Below the pieces are notes generated by a model, which saw only the letters and a list, made by a program, of their open reading frames with translations, did no database searches and was not told the origin of the DNA. This document shows, in pieces, positions 50,998-60,190 of a stretch of 64,000 bases of DNA. The translations under genes were made by a program, and so were the position numbers. Location: positions 11,861 to 75,860 of the forward strand of contig NZ_JANRKL010000030.1 in NCBI RefSeq assembly GCF_033763495.1, written 5' to 3'. The stretch is from Haliscomenobacter sp033763495. GTDB lineage: Bacteria; Bacteroidota; Bacteroidia; Chitinophagales; Saprospiraceae. Position 1 is the stretch's first letter. Each line of letters opens with the position of its first letter.

Positions 50998-51603
50998 ATG
51001 GACGAAGGGTACATCAAATTCCGGGCCGACTGGCAGCGACAAGGACCTTTGGACACCAGCACCGTCATTGAATTGAATTACTGGCGTGATCGTTTGTACC
51101 AGCTTGGCTTATTGGGTGCATATCCTGACGGCATTGGCTTTGGCAACATTAGCCAGCGTTGGAATGCCCAAGGGCAGTTCATCATCAGCGGCTCAACTAC
51201 GGGCAATTTTGCTCAGTTGGGACCAGAGCATTACACCTTGGTCACCGCAGTTGAGCTGAATAAAAACCTGCTCCATTGCACCGGGCCTATCATCGCTTCC
51301 TCCGAATCCATGAGCCATGCTGCGGTATATTTGGAATGTCCCTGGGTCAATGCCGTTTTTCATGTCCATCACCGCCCAATGTGGGAGCAACTCCTGCACA
51401 AGGTGCCAACTACAGCTACAGGTGTAACTTACGGCACCCCGGAAATGGCTTATTCGATCATGCAATTGTTGCGGGATACCGATTTGCCGCAGCAGCGCAT
51501 TTTTGTGATGGAGGGGCATCCGGAGGGGATTTTTAGTTTTGGGGCTACTTTGGATCAGGCTGGTGAGGTGTTGCTCAAGGCATTATCTACCATCAAAACT
51601 TAA
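50998..51603 (+). CDS. Class II aldolase/adducin family protein, probable MtnB
   Basis: The ATG at 50998 directly follows the mtnA stop; a TTG at 50986 lies inside mtnA. Metal ligands appear in NAVFHVHHRPMW and a later EGHPEGIFSFG. 201 residues. Position right behind mtnA suggests methylthioribulose-1-phosphate dehydratase (MtnB); the fold also fits other class II aldolases. Later pathway genes (mtnC, mtnD) are not in the window. Confidence 0.75.
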   Translation: MDEGYIKFRADWQRQGPLDTSTVIELNYWRDRLYQLGLLGAYPDGIGFGNISQRWNAQGQFIISGSTTGNFAQLGPEHYTLVTAVELNKNLLHCTGPIIASSESMSHAAVYLECPWVNAVFHVHHRPMWEQLLHKVPTTATGVTYGTPEMAYSIMQLLRDTDLPQQRIFVMEGHPEGIFSFGATLDQAGEVLLKALSTIKT

Positions 51604-51634
51604 ATTTTGTACTTCATTTTTAATTACATTCTTT

Positions 51635-51755
51635 CTTAGGTGTCCCTTAAGTGCCTTAGGTTTCTTAGGTGGTGAAATAATTCTTTGCCCTGCTCCGCAT
51701 GGCTTTTTTCTTTTTCACCACCTAAGAAACCTAAGGTACTTAAGGGACACCTAAG
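51635..51755. repeat. Long inverted repeat, copy 3
   Basis: 42-bp arms (51635-51676 and 51714-51755) that pair almost perfectly, with the same order as copy 2. The loop has GCCCTGCTCCGCATGGC, a diverged small hairpin. Lies between the convergent aldolase-type and AlkC-like genes. Confidence 0.93.
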
Positions 51756-51783
51756 TTTATGCATATTAAATGCTTAGCGGTTT

Positions 51784-52887
51784 TTATGATACCATGAACT
51801 TTCCTTCCGCTAAGGCTAACCCATTGACCAAAATCCTCAAGACGTGGCCCCCAGGATAATGCTTTCGAGTGGTAAAATCCTGAAAACGTTGGTACCGCTC
51901 CACCACCACACTTGTTCCCGCCGCCAATTCCAGCTCCTTTATTTTAAAAACTTTGGAAGAAATTTTCCCCGAAAGCGTTTGGTAGTCGATTTGGTACTCC
52001 AGACGCAGGGATTGAGCTGCTGCGGCATGATTGCTGAGCTGGAACGAAAAATCCAGTTTGTCTCCTACAGTTACTTCTAGGCTATGTTGCAAGTTTGATA
52101 CCTCAACTGCCTCTGCCCCTTTTTCAAAGCCAAAATAGGCCAATGCCTGAGCATTTCCTTTTTTCAACAAACCCCTACACGCGTGGCGCACGATCCAATC
52201 GGTATCCGAATTTTGGCCCAGCCAACGTCCTGCCATATCCAGCACTATTTGTGGATGTTCTTTGGCAATATCGTTGAGGTTGTTGGCTACGGAGCGGCGC
52301 ACGGTTTCGGCGGGGTCGTTCTTGAGTTTTTCCAAAATGGGCAAAATCGGGGCTGGGTCCTGTTTAAGCACAGGCACCCCCATGCCCCAGGGCAAACGTG
52401 GGCGAATGCCTTCACTGGCCAGGCGGCGCAGCATCGGGCTCGGGTGATCGGCCCAAGCCAACATCTGAGCGTACATCCGCTCTGGATATTTGATCAAAAA
52501 GGGCCGAACCGTAAATTCACAACTGCTCCAGCGGGTCACCGTTTCGATGGCGGGGATGGAGGCATCGGGGTCTTCTACTCCATGCGCTTCAATGAACTCG
52601 GGCAAAAAGATCCACTCGAAAGTCAGTTTCTCACCGTGTTGATCGATATAGGATTGGGCAACTGCACAAACAATCCGGAGGGCATCGCGATATGCCGAAG
52701 GCAAACAGGCCTGGAGCGCATGAGCAATGTGCCGGGTGCGTTGCTTGAGTTCAAGGCCTTCGTAATGCTCGTCAAATACCTTTTCCAGAAAGTCTGTAGT
52801 GGAAAAATCGGGCCATACCTTTTTGACCAGTTCTGCAAAAGGGCTGATCAGAGGGCGGGAGAAGATGTTTTTCAGTGGCTCTGACAT
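51784..52887 (-). CDS. DNA alkylation repair protein (AlkC-like HEAT repeat)
   Basis: The ATG at 52887 (MSEPLKN) is preferred to a TTG seven codons upstream. The protein is a HEAT-repeat solenoid with the AlkC-type segment PMLRRLASEGIRPRLPWG and repeats such as AETVRRSVANNLNDIAKEHP and DWIVRHACRGLLKKGN. A C-terminal beta domain (VEVSNLQHSLEVTVGDKLDF, then a sandwich) follows, as in AlkC proteins with an Ig-like tail. 367 residues. AlkC removes 3-methyladenine-type lesions. A minus-strand TATTTTTG at 52906-52913 may be its -7 element. Confidence 0.85.
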   Translation of the reverse strand: MSEPLKNIFSRPLISPFAELVKKVWPDFSTTDFLEKVFDEHYEGLELKQRTRHIAHALQACLPSAYRDALRIVCAVAQSYIDQHGEKLTFEWIFLPEFIEAHGVEDPDASIPAIETVTRWSSCEFTVRPFLIKYPERMYAQMLAWADHPSPMLRRLASEGIRPRLPWGMGVPVLKQDPAPILPILEKLKNDPAETVRRSVANNLNDIAKEHPQIVLDMAGRWLGQNSDTDWIVRHACRGLLKKGNAQALAYFGFEKGAEAVEVSNLQHSLEVTVGDKLDFSFQLSNHAAAAQSLRLEYQIDYQTLSGKISSKVFKIKELELAAGTSVVVERYQRFQDFTTRKHYPGGHVLRILVNGLALAEGKFMVS

Positions 52888-52985
52888 GAAGCGTTTTTTA
52901 GTAAGCAAAAATACTATTTTTTATTTTATCTTTACTTACCAAAAGTGCTTTTGTTTTATTTTTTTTGCCATTATTGCCCGCAACA

Positions 52986-53528
52986 TCATTCCCATGATCT
53001 CACTTCAATCAAACGATTGATCGCCCAGCTGATGAAAAAAGCAATGATAAAAGACGAAACAAAAGGAATCCAGAAATAAATGCGGAAGTACTCAATCAGC
53101 AATTGTAAGGGAAAATTGATCAATGGATTGCCTGTGGTGCGCGCCCAAACCACCGAAATGATCGATTGCCCGTCTTCGCGCAACAACAGCGTAGTGACAA
53201 TCAACACCAAACTCAGCAATATCGCAGTGCTCCACAATTCACTTACCCAGTCGCGCATCAAGGCCAGGATGACAACAACCAAACCCAGGGTAAGCGGTGC
53301 AGTCAGGCGAATCATTTGGTAAATCAGGGTGATGCCCTCGGCGTCCAGGCTAAAATCGCCTTGCAACACCGTAGACAAAATCCCCGGCAAGGAAAAAGAG
53401 GTGAGGGTTGTAATCACAAACACCGCAAGCCCTCCAGCCGTACTTATGTCTTTTAAGGCTTGTTTGAGGCTGTGTTTTTTCTTTTCCGGTTCCGCAGCAG
53501 GGTTGGTGGTTTTTTCGCTGGCCTCCAT
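52986..53528 (-). CDS. Membrane protein of unknown function
   Basis: 180 residues with a charged N-terminus (EASEKTTNPAAEPEKKKHSL) and about four hydrophobic helices (GGLAVFVITTLTSFSLPGIL, LTLGLVVVILALM, STAILLSLVLIVTTLLL, WIPFVSSFIIAFFISWAI). No family recognised. It lies between the AlkC-like and hydrolase genes on the same strand, with 52 bp to the hydrolase gene, but no functional link can be read. Confidence 0.65.
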   Translation of the reverse strand: MEASEKTTNPAAEPEKKKHSLKQALKDISTAGGLAVFVITTLTSFSLPGILSTVLQGDFSLDAEGITLIYQMIRLTAPLTLGLVVVILALMRDWVSELWSTAILLSLVLIVTTLLLREDGQSIISVVWARTTGNPLINFPLQLLIEYFRIYFWIPFVSSFIIAFFISWAINRLIEVRSWE

Positions 53529-53579
53529 GGTTTTTTGGGTAAATATAGCGGGTTTAGGGAAAAAAGCAAGGCCTGATCC

Positions 53580-54758
53580 TCATTTCCCCACCTGCCCCAC
53601 CAGCGCCTTTCCCACTACCTCATCGCCTTTTAAGGCATCCGCTGGCATTGGGTATTTTTCATTGAACACCTTCAAATCGGCCTCCGTCAAAACCGTATTG
53701 GGGCTTTCATCAAATTTCCCCTCTTTCAGTACCCCAGCCGTGTTCAACCTTAGGTGTTTGGCCAAAAAAGCATAAGCAGCTTGGCGTTTGGAGGCATTGT
53801 AATCGTGTTTTTCCTGGGAAAAGTGGGCATTTTCCACATTGGCAGCGCTGTTGTAAAATCCATAAATGCGTTGCACAAAAGGATATTCAAAGGTGGGTGT
53901 GTTTTTGGTCCAATCGTCGCCATCGGAGATCAGCAATAGGGGTTTGGGGGCAAAAAGCGCCGCAATTTCGAGGTTGGAGGTGATGTGGGTCGGGCGTTTG
54001 TGTACGGGCATGCCACTTTCGCAGGTACAGCCCCCAAAAAAATGCCCCGACACCATGACCACTGGCACCGCTACCTTGATGCGTTCGTCCACTGCAGCCA
54101 GCATAAAGGTTTGGGTGCCGCCACCCGATTCGCCGCTCATGGCCACACGGTTTTTATCAACCCCGGGCAGCGAAAGCAGGAAATTGAGCACGTAGGTGCT
54201 GTTGATGAGTTGCAGTTTGAAGGCCTTTTCAATTTTGTGATCGCAGTATTTGGCGTCGCCATACCCCACCATATCGTAGGCAAAGACGGCTGCGCCCATG
54301 CGCGCAAGCGTAGCACAACGCTGCTGGACGTATTCCTTGTAACGGGGCTCGGCGCCGTGCCCATGCGGCGCGAGAATGGCGGCCAGTTTGCCTTTTTTCT
54401 CCAGCGGGGTGTACAAATTCCCGGTCACGTAAATGCCGGGCAGGGATTGGAAGGACACGTTCTCTACGGCGTAGCCATTCAAGGTTTTGCGGCTGTGGAT
54501 GGTGATGTTTTTGGGTTTTTTATGGCTCAGGGATTTGATTTCAGCGCCGTCCAGAATGCCTTGGCGGATGAGTTGGGCGCGTTTTTCCCAGCTGGCCTGG
54601 TCCTTGTATTTTTCGGCTACAGCACGGTGAATCTCTACGGCCTGGGCTTCGGTGTAGAAATTGCGTTGGCAGAGCTCGGGTTTTTCGGGATTGAATTGGG
54701 CGAGGAGGGCGCTGGTGAGGAGGGTGAAAAGTAGGGCAAACAAGGCTGGACTTCTCAT
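53580..54758 (-). CDS. Secreted alpha/beta hydrolase (acetyl-xylan-esterase-like)
   Basis: The ATG at 54758 opens a signal peptide (MRSPALFALLFTLLTSALLA); a TTG nine codons earlier is less likely. Alpha/beta hydrolase fold: nucleophile elbow SGESGGGTQ, acid in LLISDGDDWT and a C-terminal His in SQEKHDYN. The segment LAPHGHGAEPRYKEYVQQRC is typical of large esterase-like members (abhydrolase_7/CE-type). 392 residues. Probably a periplasmic or surface esterase, possibly on polysaccharide; substrate unknown. Confidence 0.8.
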   Translation of the reverse strand: MRSPALFALLFTLLTSALLAQFNPEKPELCQRNFYTEAQAVEIHRAVAEKYKDQASWEKRAQLIRQGILDGAEIKSLSHKKPKNITIHSRKTLNGYAVENVSFQSLPGIYVTGNLYTPLEKKGKLAAILAPHGHGAEPRYKEYVQQRCATLARMGAAVFAYDMVGYGDAKYCDHKIEKAFKLQLINSTYVLNFLLSLPGVDKNRVAMSGESGGGTQTFMLAAVDERIKVAVPVVMVSGHFFGGCTCESGMPVHKRPTHITSNLEIAALFAPKPLLLISDGDDWTKNTPTFEYPFVQRIYGFYNSAANVENAHFSQEKHDYNASKRQAAYAFLAKHLRLNTAGVLKEGKFDESPNTVLTEADLKVFNEKYPMPADALKGDEVVGKALVGQVGK

Positions 54759-54821
54759 GGCAAATGTTTTTTGTTCGACGTTCAAATTTAAATTAAAAAG
54801 CAGGAATAGTTGGCTTAACGC

Positions 54822-55727
54822 TCATTCCATCCCACCCAACCGATACTCCAATGGCGATACCCCCACCCTCTGTTTAAACAACCTCGTAAAATGCTGCGGA
54901 TACTTATAACCCATGGCGTAAGCGATTTCGCTGATGGATTTGCTCTGGTCAAAAATCTTCTGTTTGGCCAGGTTGATGATACTGGCCTGGATGTATTCCA
55001 AAGCCGAGGTTCCCGTTTCTTTTTTGACCAAATCCCCAAAATAATTGGCGGAGAGGTTCAATTTTTCTGCGCAATAAGCCACGGTAGGTAAGCCGAGCGA
55101 CTGCGGTAAATCCGAGTCAAAATAGGCTTCCAACAAGTGCTCAAAGCGGGTTAAAATGTCCTTGTTAAGGTTTTCGCGGGTAATGAATTGGCGGTCGTAG
55201 AAGCGGATGCAGTAATTCAGGAATAGTTCAATGTTGCTGACGATCAGCATTTTGCTGTGCTTGTCGATGCCGCGCTCCAGTTCTTCTTTGATTTTATAAA
55301 AACATTCCAGCACAATCTGGCGTTCGCGGGCCGAGATGTGTAGTGCCTCCGTTACATCATAAGCCAAAAAGCGGTAGTCCTTCATTTTTTGGCCCAGGGA
55401 AGTACCTTTGATCAAATCGGGGTGAAACACCAGGGCCCAGCCGCTGGGTTGAATCAGGTTCCCTGCTGGCAGATCAAACCCAAAAACCTGCCCTTGTGCA
55501 ATGAACAACAAGGTCTCCTCCTCGTAGTCGTATTTGTTGCGGCCGTATTGAAATTCCTCACAGCGCAAGTCCTTCAAAAAAACCACATAAATTTCAGAGA
55601 GGTAGCGATTTCCGGGGATAGGCCTCGACTTTGACTGATCGAGGACGTTCACCAGGGGATGTAAGGTTTCTTGCCCCCGGCGGGAGCAAAACTGGGAAAC
55701 ACTGTATAGTTTTTCGATTTCAGCCAT
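54822..55727 (-). CDS. AraC family transcriptional regulator
   Basis: The C-terminal ~100 residues form the double helix-turn-helix (LSANYFGDLVKKETGTSALE, then SISEIAYAMGYKYPQHFTRL, FKQRVGVSPLEYR). The N-terminal ~170 residues are a cupin-like sensor domain (ETLLFIAQGQVFGFDLPAGN). 301 residues. The divergent neighbour at 55885 and the hydrolase at 53580 are possible targets. Confidence 0.93.
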   Translation of the reverse strand: MAEIEKLYSVSQFCSRRGQETLHPLVNVLDQSKSRPIPGNRYLSEIYVVFLKDLRCEEFQYGRNKYDYEEETLLFIAQGQVFGFDLPAGNLIQPSGWALVFHPDLIKGTSLGQKMKDYRFLAYDVTEALHISARERQIVLECFYKIKEELERGIDKHSKMLIVSNIELFLNYCIRFYDRQFITRENLNKDILTRFEHLLEAYFDSDLPQSLGLPTVAYCAEKLNLSANYFGDLVKKETGTSALEYIQASIINLAKQKIFDQSKSISEIAYAMGYKYPQHFTRLFKQRVGVSPLEYRLGGME

Positions 55728-55884
55728 GGTAGCTTGTTTAGGCTTTAAAAATACAATAGTAGCTTCGATTTTCTGTTTGTCAACACCAATCTGTAAAAAT
55801 GGTAAAGGATGCAGTAATCTGGGTAAGTAACTTTTAGCAAAAGGAAGGGAACTTTGTGCTCAACAATCAAAGCGCCTTCAACTG

Positions 55885-56661
55885 ATGAAAAAAACAATCA
55901 CCTTTTTCAGCTTTTTACTTTTTACACTCAGCTCTTTTGCCCAAACCATCGACACTACCCAAACCCCGAGTTTCTTCCGGGGGCAAATCACTGCTACCAA
56001 CAACGGCATCTCCCTTATTCCCAATTTTTCCCTGAACAAACCCGCAGCCCTATTCGATTTGTCCGTAGGCAAAGGCCGTTTGAGTTTTGACCCCATGTTC
56101 CGCTTTGGCCTCGATGGCAAACCCTGGACCTTTATTTTTTGGTTTCGTTACAAATTGGTGGATCAGCGCAAATTCAGCCTCGGCATCGGGGCACACCCCT
56201 CCTTTTTGTTCCGCACAGAAACCACCACCATTGCTGGAATAAGCAAAGAAACGCTGACTTCCCAGCGCTATGTGGCCTGGGAAGCCTCACCCACTTACCG
56301 ACTCAACAAAAATGTGGCATTGGGCTTCTATTACATCGGTTCCCACGGTTTGACCAGAGACCTGCTCCAATTGAGCAATTTTGTAGCGGCCAGAGCCATC
56401 TTTACCAATCTGAAATTGGGTTCACACTTCAACTACTCTTTTTCGCCCCAAGTCTATTTCCTGCAACAGGACAAACTTACAGGGACTTATTGGAATGCCA
56501 GTTTTGGCCTGGCCAAAAACCATTTTCCACTTACCTTCTCAGCCATTATCAGTCAAAAAATCCAGTCGGAAATTCCTGGAAAGGATTTTTTGTGGAGCCT
56601 TGGACTGGTGTACAACATCAACAATACTTATTTTAAAACCAGCGCTTTGACCCGGCATTAG
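55885..56661 (+). CDS. Outer-membrane beta-barrel protein, function unknown
   Basis: A signal peptide (KKTITFFSFLLFTLSSFAQ) is followed by alternating strands (AALFDLSVGKGRLSFDPMFR, WTFIFWFRYKLV, LGFYYIGSHGLT, WNASFGLAKNHFPLTFSAII) ending in a strand LGLVYNINNTYF. 258 residues, about 10-12 strands. No family recognised. It opens the 55.9-62.5 kb group of putative metal-uptake genes on the plus strand. Confidence 0.65.
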   Translation: MKKTITFFSFLLFTLSSFAQTIDTTQTPSFFRGQITATNNGISLIPNFSLNKPAALFDLSVGKGRLSFDPMFRFGLDGKPWTFIFWFRYKLVDQRKFSLGIGAHPSFLFRTETTTIAGISKETLTSQRYVAWEASPTYRLNKNVALGFYYIGSHGLTRDLLQLSNFVAARAIFTNLKLGSHFNYSFSPQVYFLQQDKLTGTYWNASFGLAKNHFPLTFSAIISQKIQSEIPGKDFLWSLGLVYNINNTYFKTSALTRH

Positions 56662-56722
56662 TTCCACTTGTTATTCACTTGTTAAAACTTCTCGTGCCAT
56701 CGCATCTCAAGCGTATTTTCCC

Positions 56723-56730
56723 TATTTTTG
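56723..56730 (+). promoter_or_regulatory. Candidate -7 promoter element for the HMA-like gene
   Basis: TATTTTTG fits TAnnTTTG. The transcript would begin near 56737, 30 nt before the ATG at 56767, so the HMA-like gene probably has its own promoter. Confidence 0.5.
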
Positions 56731-56766
56731 CAGCACCAAAAAATATTCTCTCAAAAATCATCAACC

Positions 56767-57117
56767 ATGAAAAACGTATTCGCTGCATTTCTGACCTTCG
56801 CCTGCCTGTTTTTTGCCCAAACCCTGATGGCACAAACGGCCAATGCCCCTAAGGATGAAGTAAAAGTAGTTTCGGTAAAAGTGAGCGGCGTTTGCTGCAA
56901 CGGTGACCTGGCCACCATCAAAAAGAAACTGGTCAACCAGGAAGGTGTCGATGCGGTAACTGCTGGTGATGCCAAAAAAGAAGCAACCAACATCAAGGTG
57001 ACTTACCACCCAGGACTTATTTCTGAAGCCAAAATCCGTAGCTTGATTGAAAAAACCGAAGGTTGTGAAAAACCTGGGGATCTGCCATACAAAGTGAAAG
57101 CGCTGACGTATTTGTAA
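56767..57117 (+). CDS. Secreted heavy-metal-associated (HMA-like) protein
   Basis: The start is the ATG at 56767; a TTG 13 codons upstream lies inside the -7 promoter element. A signal peptide (FAAFLTFACLFFAQTLMA) leads to a ferredoxin-like HMA fold (VVSVKVSGVCCNGDLATIKK, then KVTYHPGLISEAKIRSLIEK). The usual metal loop MxCxxC is replaced by VCCNGD with two adjacent cysteines. 116 residues. It may bind copper or another soft metal in the periplasm. The two TonB receptor genes downstream fit a metal-acquisition role. Confidence 0.75.
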   Translation: MKNVFAAFLTFACLFFAQTLMAQTANAPKDEVKVVSVKVSGVCCNGDLATIKKKLVNQEGVDAVTAGDAKKEATNIKVTYHPGLISEAKIRSLIEKTEGCEKPGDLPYKVKALTYL

Positions 57118-57143
57118 CTGCTATCAATTTTAAGGTTTATTAC

Positions 57144-57255
57144 CTGAGGTGAGTCTATGGTGTCTAAAGTTTCTTAGGTGGTGGAAAAGAAAAAATCTGC
57201 GGAGCAAAGCATTCTTTCACCCAAGAAACCTCAGGCACTTAAGGAATCACCTCAG
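57144..57255. repeat. Long inverted repeat, copy 4 (diverged)
   Basis: Arms (about 57144-57187 and 57215-57255) on the pattern CTGAGGTG...TTTCTTAGGTGGTGGAAA and its complement, with mismatches. Loop contains TCTGCGGAGCAAAGCA, a degraded small hairpin. Lies between the HMA-like gene and the first TonB receptor, so it separates two genes of the same strand. Confidence 0.85.
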
Positions 57256-57348
57256 TAGTTATCTTACCTAGGTAAGGATTATTTTTGTTACTCTGAGTCC
57301 TCTGGTTCGCTTTTCCCCAAGCAATCCCATTGGTAAAATCACGCTTCC

Positions 57349-59577
57349 ATGCGCTTTCTTCTACTGCTCATTTCCCTTTTCCCCTGCGTCCTTTCCGCCC
57401 AAAGCATCAAAGGCAAGATCTTTGGCCAAACTCCCTCCGGCAATGAAATTCTGCCCGGAGCCACCCTCACTTTGGTAGGTAGCACCCAAGGCGCAGTGAG
57501 CAATGAATTTGGCGTATTCGAAATCTCGGTACCGACCGACGCCGACCCTCGACTGGTCGTCTCATTTTTAGGCTTCAAAACCGATACCGTAGCCATTGCA
57601 GGCCGTACCTATTTTTCGATTTACCTCAGTCCCGACCCCAAAAACCTGGAAGCCGCCACCGTCGTTGCCCAGCAAGGCGGTTCCTTCATCTCAGCCCTGC
57701 AAGGCATCAAGGTTGAAGTCATCAACCAAAAAGAACTCACCAAGGCAGCCTGTTGTGACTTGGCAGGTTGTTTTGAAACCCAGGGCACCATTCAGGCCCA
57801 AACCACCAACCTCCTGCTCAACAGCAAGGAACTCCGTATTCTGGGCTTGTCCGGTGTTTACAACCAAATTCTGGTCGACGGTATGCCCATGATCCTGGGC
57901 AACAGCTTCACCTATGGCATTAGCAGCATCCCCGGCACTTTGGTGGATCAGATTTTTGTAGCCAAAGGTGCCAATTCCGTTTTGCAAGGTTTTGAAAGCA
58001 TCAGTGGTCAGGTCAACGTAGTCCTGAAAGAACCCAAGCCCGACAAAGAAAAAATCCTGCTCAACGCCTACCTCAATTCCTTTGGGGAAAAACACCTCAA
58101 CGCCAATTTTTCAACCAGCCTGGGTAAAAACTGGCAAAGCCTGACTTCCCTGCATCTCGTACAACCCGCCAGCAAACGCGACCGCGATGAAGATACTTTT
58201 TTGGACATGCCCTTGCTGAGCCGTTTGGCCATTTACCAAAAATTCACCCTGGGCGATGAGCAAACGGAAGGCTGGAGCAGCAAAATTGGCCTGCGCTACC
58301 TGGACGAAAAACGCATCGGCGGGCAAACTACTTTTGATGCCAAAAACGACCAAGGTTCCACCCAGGTCTATGGCCAGACCGTGCAGTACCAACAACCCGA
58401 ACTGTATACCAAAACCGGCTTCCGTTTCAACCCCCAGTCCAAAATATCCCTGATTGCATCGGCTTTCCAGCACCAGCAATCGGCCTGGTTTGGCGTCACC
58501 CAATACAACTCCCAACACCTGAATGCCTACGCCAACCTGCAATACGAACAGCTCTGGGCGCAAAAACACGACCTGAAGTTTGGCTTCAGTTACCGACACC
58601 TCAACCTGGACGAAAGCATCCGTTTTTCCAACAACGACCTGAAGCGCACCTTTGCTGGCGACTACCTGCGGCAGGAACGCACCCCGGGCCTATTTGCCGA
58701 AAACGTATTCAATTTTGAAAATTTCAGTATCATCACCGGAGCCAGAATGGACCACCACCGGCAATTTGGCTGGCAGTTTGTACCACGCCTAACCCTGCGC
58801 TACAACGCGGGCGATGCCACGGTAATCCGCGCCAATGTGGGCCGTGGTTTGCGCTCGGTCAATTTATTTGCCGAAAATGTGTCCTTGCTGATCAGTTCCC
58901 GCGACATTCGTTTTGCGGAGCCCCTGGAGCTGGAAAGAGCCTGGAACTCGGGGATCAACCTTACCCATACGGCTACGGGGGAGAACCTGGTGGCTACTTT
59001 TTCGGTAGATTTTTACCATACCCGTTTCCAAAACCAGATTTTCCCGGATTACGATTCCAATCCGGGTTTGGCGATCATTCAAAACTACCGCAGCCCATCG
59101 GTTTCCAATGGGTTTCAGTTTGATGCCAAATTTGTGTTGTCGAAAATTTTTGAGGCCAAGTTTGCCTACAACTTTTTGGACGTGTATCGCCCCACGATTG
59201 AAGGGCCAGTTTATTTGCCGTTTAATGCCCGCCACCGGGTGGTCGGCGCTTTTTCCTATGAGCCCAAAAACAAGGAATGGCATGCTGATGTGAACCTGCA
59301 CTGGATGGGCCCGCAGCGGCTGCCGGATACCAAATCTTTGCCGGAGAACTTACGGCAGCCCGAGTTTTCCCGCGCTTTTTCGGTGACCAATGTGCAATTC
59401 ACCAAGGTTTGGAAAAAGCTGGATGTTTATGCAGGCTGTGAAAACCTCTTTGATTTCCGCCAGATTCGCCCCATCATCAATTGGCAAAATCCTTTTGGTG
59501 AGTATTTTGATACGGCTTTTGCCTGGGGACCTACGCGGGGAAGAGAGTTGTACGTGGGGGTGAGGATGAGGCTGTGA
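57349..59577 (+). CDS. TonB-dependent outer-membrane receptor (probable metal receptor)
   Basis: A signal peptide (RFLLLLISLFPCVLSA) is followed by a CarboxypepD_reg-like domain (GNEILPGATLTLVGSTQGAV), a plug domain (ELTKAACCDLAGCFETQGTI, RILGLSGVYNQILVDGMPMI, VAKGANSVLQGFESISGQVN) and a barrel ending in GRELYVGVRMRL. 742 residues. The plug carries a Cys-Cys pair (ACCDLAGC) at the site where this receptor group has conserved cysteines, which matches the CC of the HMA-like protein. Energy from TonB drives import; the substrate is likely a metal or metal chelate. Confidence 0.85.
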   Translation: MRFLLLLISLFPCVLSAQSIKGKIFGQTPSGNEILPGATLTLVGSTQGAVSNEFGVFEISVPTDADPRLVVSFLGFKTDTVAIAGRTYFSIYLSPDPKNLEAATVVAQQGGSFISALQGIKVEVINQKELTKAACCDLAGCFETQGTIQAQTTNLLLNSKELRILGLSGVYNQILVDGMPMILGNSFTYGISSIPGTLVDQIFVAKGANSVLQGFESISGQVNVVLKEPKPDKEKILLNAYLNSFGEKHLNANFSTSLGKNWQSLTSLHLVQPASKRDRDEDTFLDMPLLSRLAIYQKFTLGDEQTEGWSSKIGLRYLDEKRIGGQTTFDAKNDQGSTQVYGQTVQYQQPELYTKTGFRFNPQSKISLIASAFQHQQSAWFGVTQYNSQHLNAYANLQYEQLWAQKHDLKFGFSYRHLNLDESIRFSNNDLKRTFAGDYLRQERTPGLFAENVFNFENFSIITGARMDHHRQFGWQFVPRLTLRYNAGDATVIRANVGRGLRSVNLFAENVSLLISSRDIRFAEPLELERAWNSGINLTHTATGENLVATFSVDFYHTRFQNQIFPDYDSNPGLAIIQNYRSPSVSNGFQFDAKFVLSKIFEAKFAYNFLDVYRPTIEGPVYLPFNARHRVVGAFSYEPKNKEWHADVNLHWMGPQRLPDTKSLPENLRQPEFSRAFSVTNVQFTKVWKKLDVYAGCENLFDFRQIRPIINWQNPFGEYFDTAFAWGPTRGRELYVGVRMRL

Positions 59578-59652
59578 AACTGCTTCAAAATTCCAAACAA
59601 CCAGGAAACAAAAATCACCAATCCCCCAAATCCCAAACCCTGCTTTGCTACG

Positions 59653-59660
59653 TATATTTG
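59653..59660 (+). promoter_or_regulatory. Candidate -7 promoter element for the His-rich gene
   Basis: TATATTTG fits TAnnTTTG and lies 17 nt before the ATG at 59677, so a short leader would result. Confidence 0.4.
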
Positions 59661-59676
59661 TGCAGTACCATAGCAC

Positions 59677-60057
59677 ATGAAAAAAGCAAGCATTTGGATT
59701 CTTTTACTGGTTTATTTTACAGCATCCTGTGTGGAGCTGCTGCCAGTATTGAAGGACATGTTTGCGCACCTTTTTTGGCATCATCATCACCTGGAGCACG
59801 TTCACCACGGGGATAAAGACCATAGTCACGTCGGGGAGGAGATTGTTCAGTTGTTGAAATTCGATAAAGGGGGAGCTGAGGCCATCTCCGCAGTTCCGGA
59901 TTACAAGTTTAGTTTATCGTTGCATATAGGTTCCGCAGTCCTTGTATTGACAAGCTTTCGGTCCATTTTAGGACAGCTTGTTGCCATCCCTACGTTTCGC
60001 TTCAATCTTCTAAGTGGTGTAGGGCAAGTTGTTTTTCTTCCTCCCGAGCAAGCCTAA
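59677..60057 (+). CDS. Small His-rich membrane or exported protein
   Basis: 126 residues. An N-terminal hydrophobic stretch (ASIWILLLVYFTASCVELLP) is followed by FWHHHHLEHVHHGDKDHSH, a strong candidate metal-binding segment. The rest is less hydrophobic (SLHIGSAVLVLTSFRSILGQ). No family recognised. His-rich small proteins like this are common next to Bacteroidota metal transporters. It sits between two TonB receptor genes, which supports a role in metal handling. Confidence 0.65.
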   Translation: MKKASIWILLLVYFTASCVELLPVLKDMFAHLFWHHHHLEHVHHGDKDHSHVGEEIVQLLKFDKGGAEAISAVPDYKFSLSLHIGSAVLVLTSFRSILGQLVAIPTFRFNLLSGVGQVVFLPPEQA

Positions 60058-60190
60058 TTTTTAAAACACAGCTGTCTTCTATTAAAAATCTACCTTCCTC
60101 GGCAAGGGGCAAGGATGAATGTTTTTTGCCAAACACCTAGTGTAGGAGTATCACTTGTGGACACTTCTGACTTAGTCAAAATATTGTACA

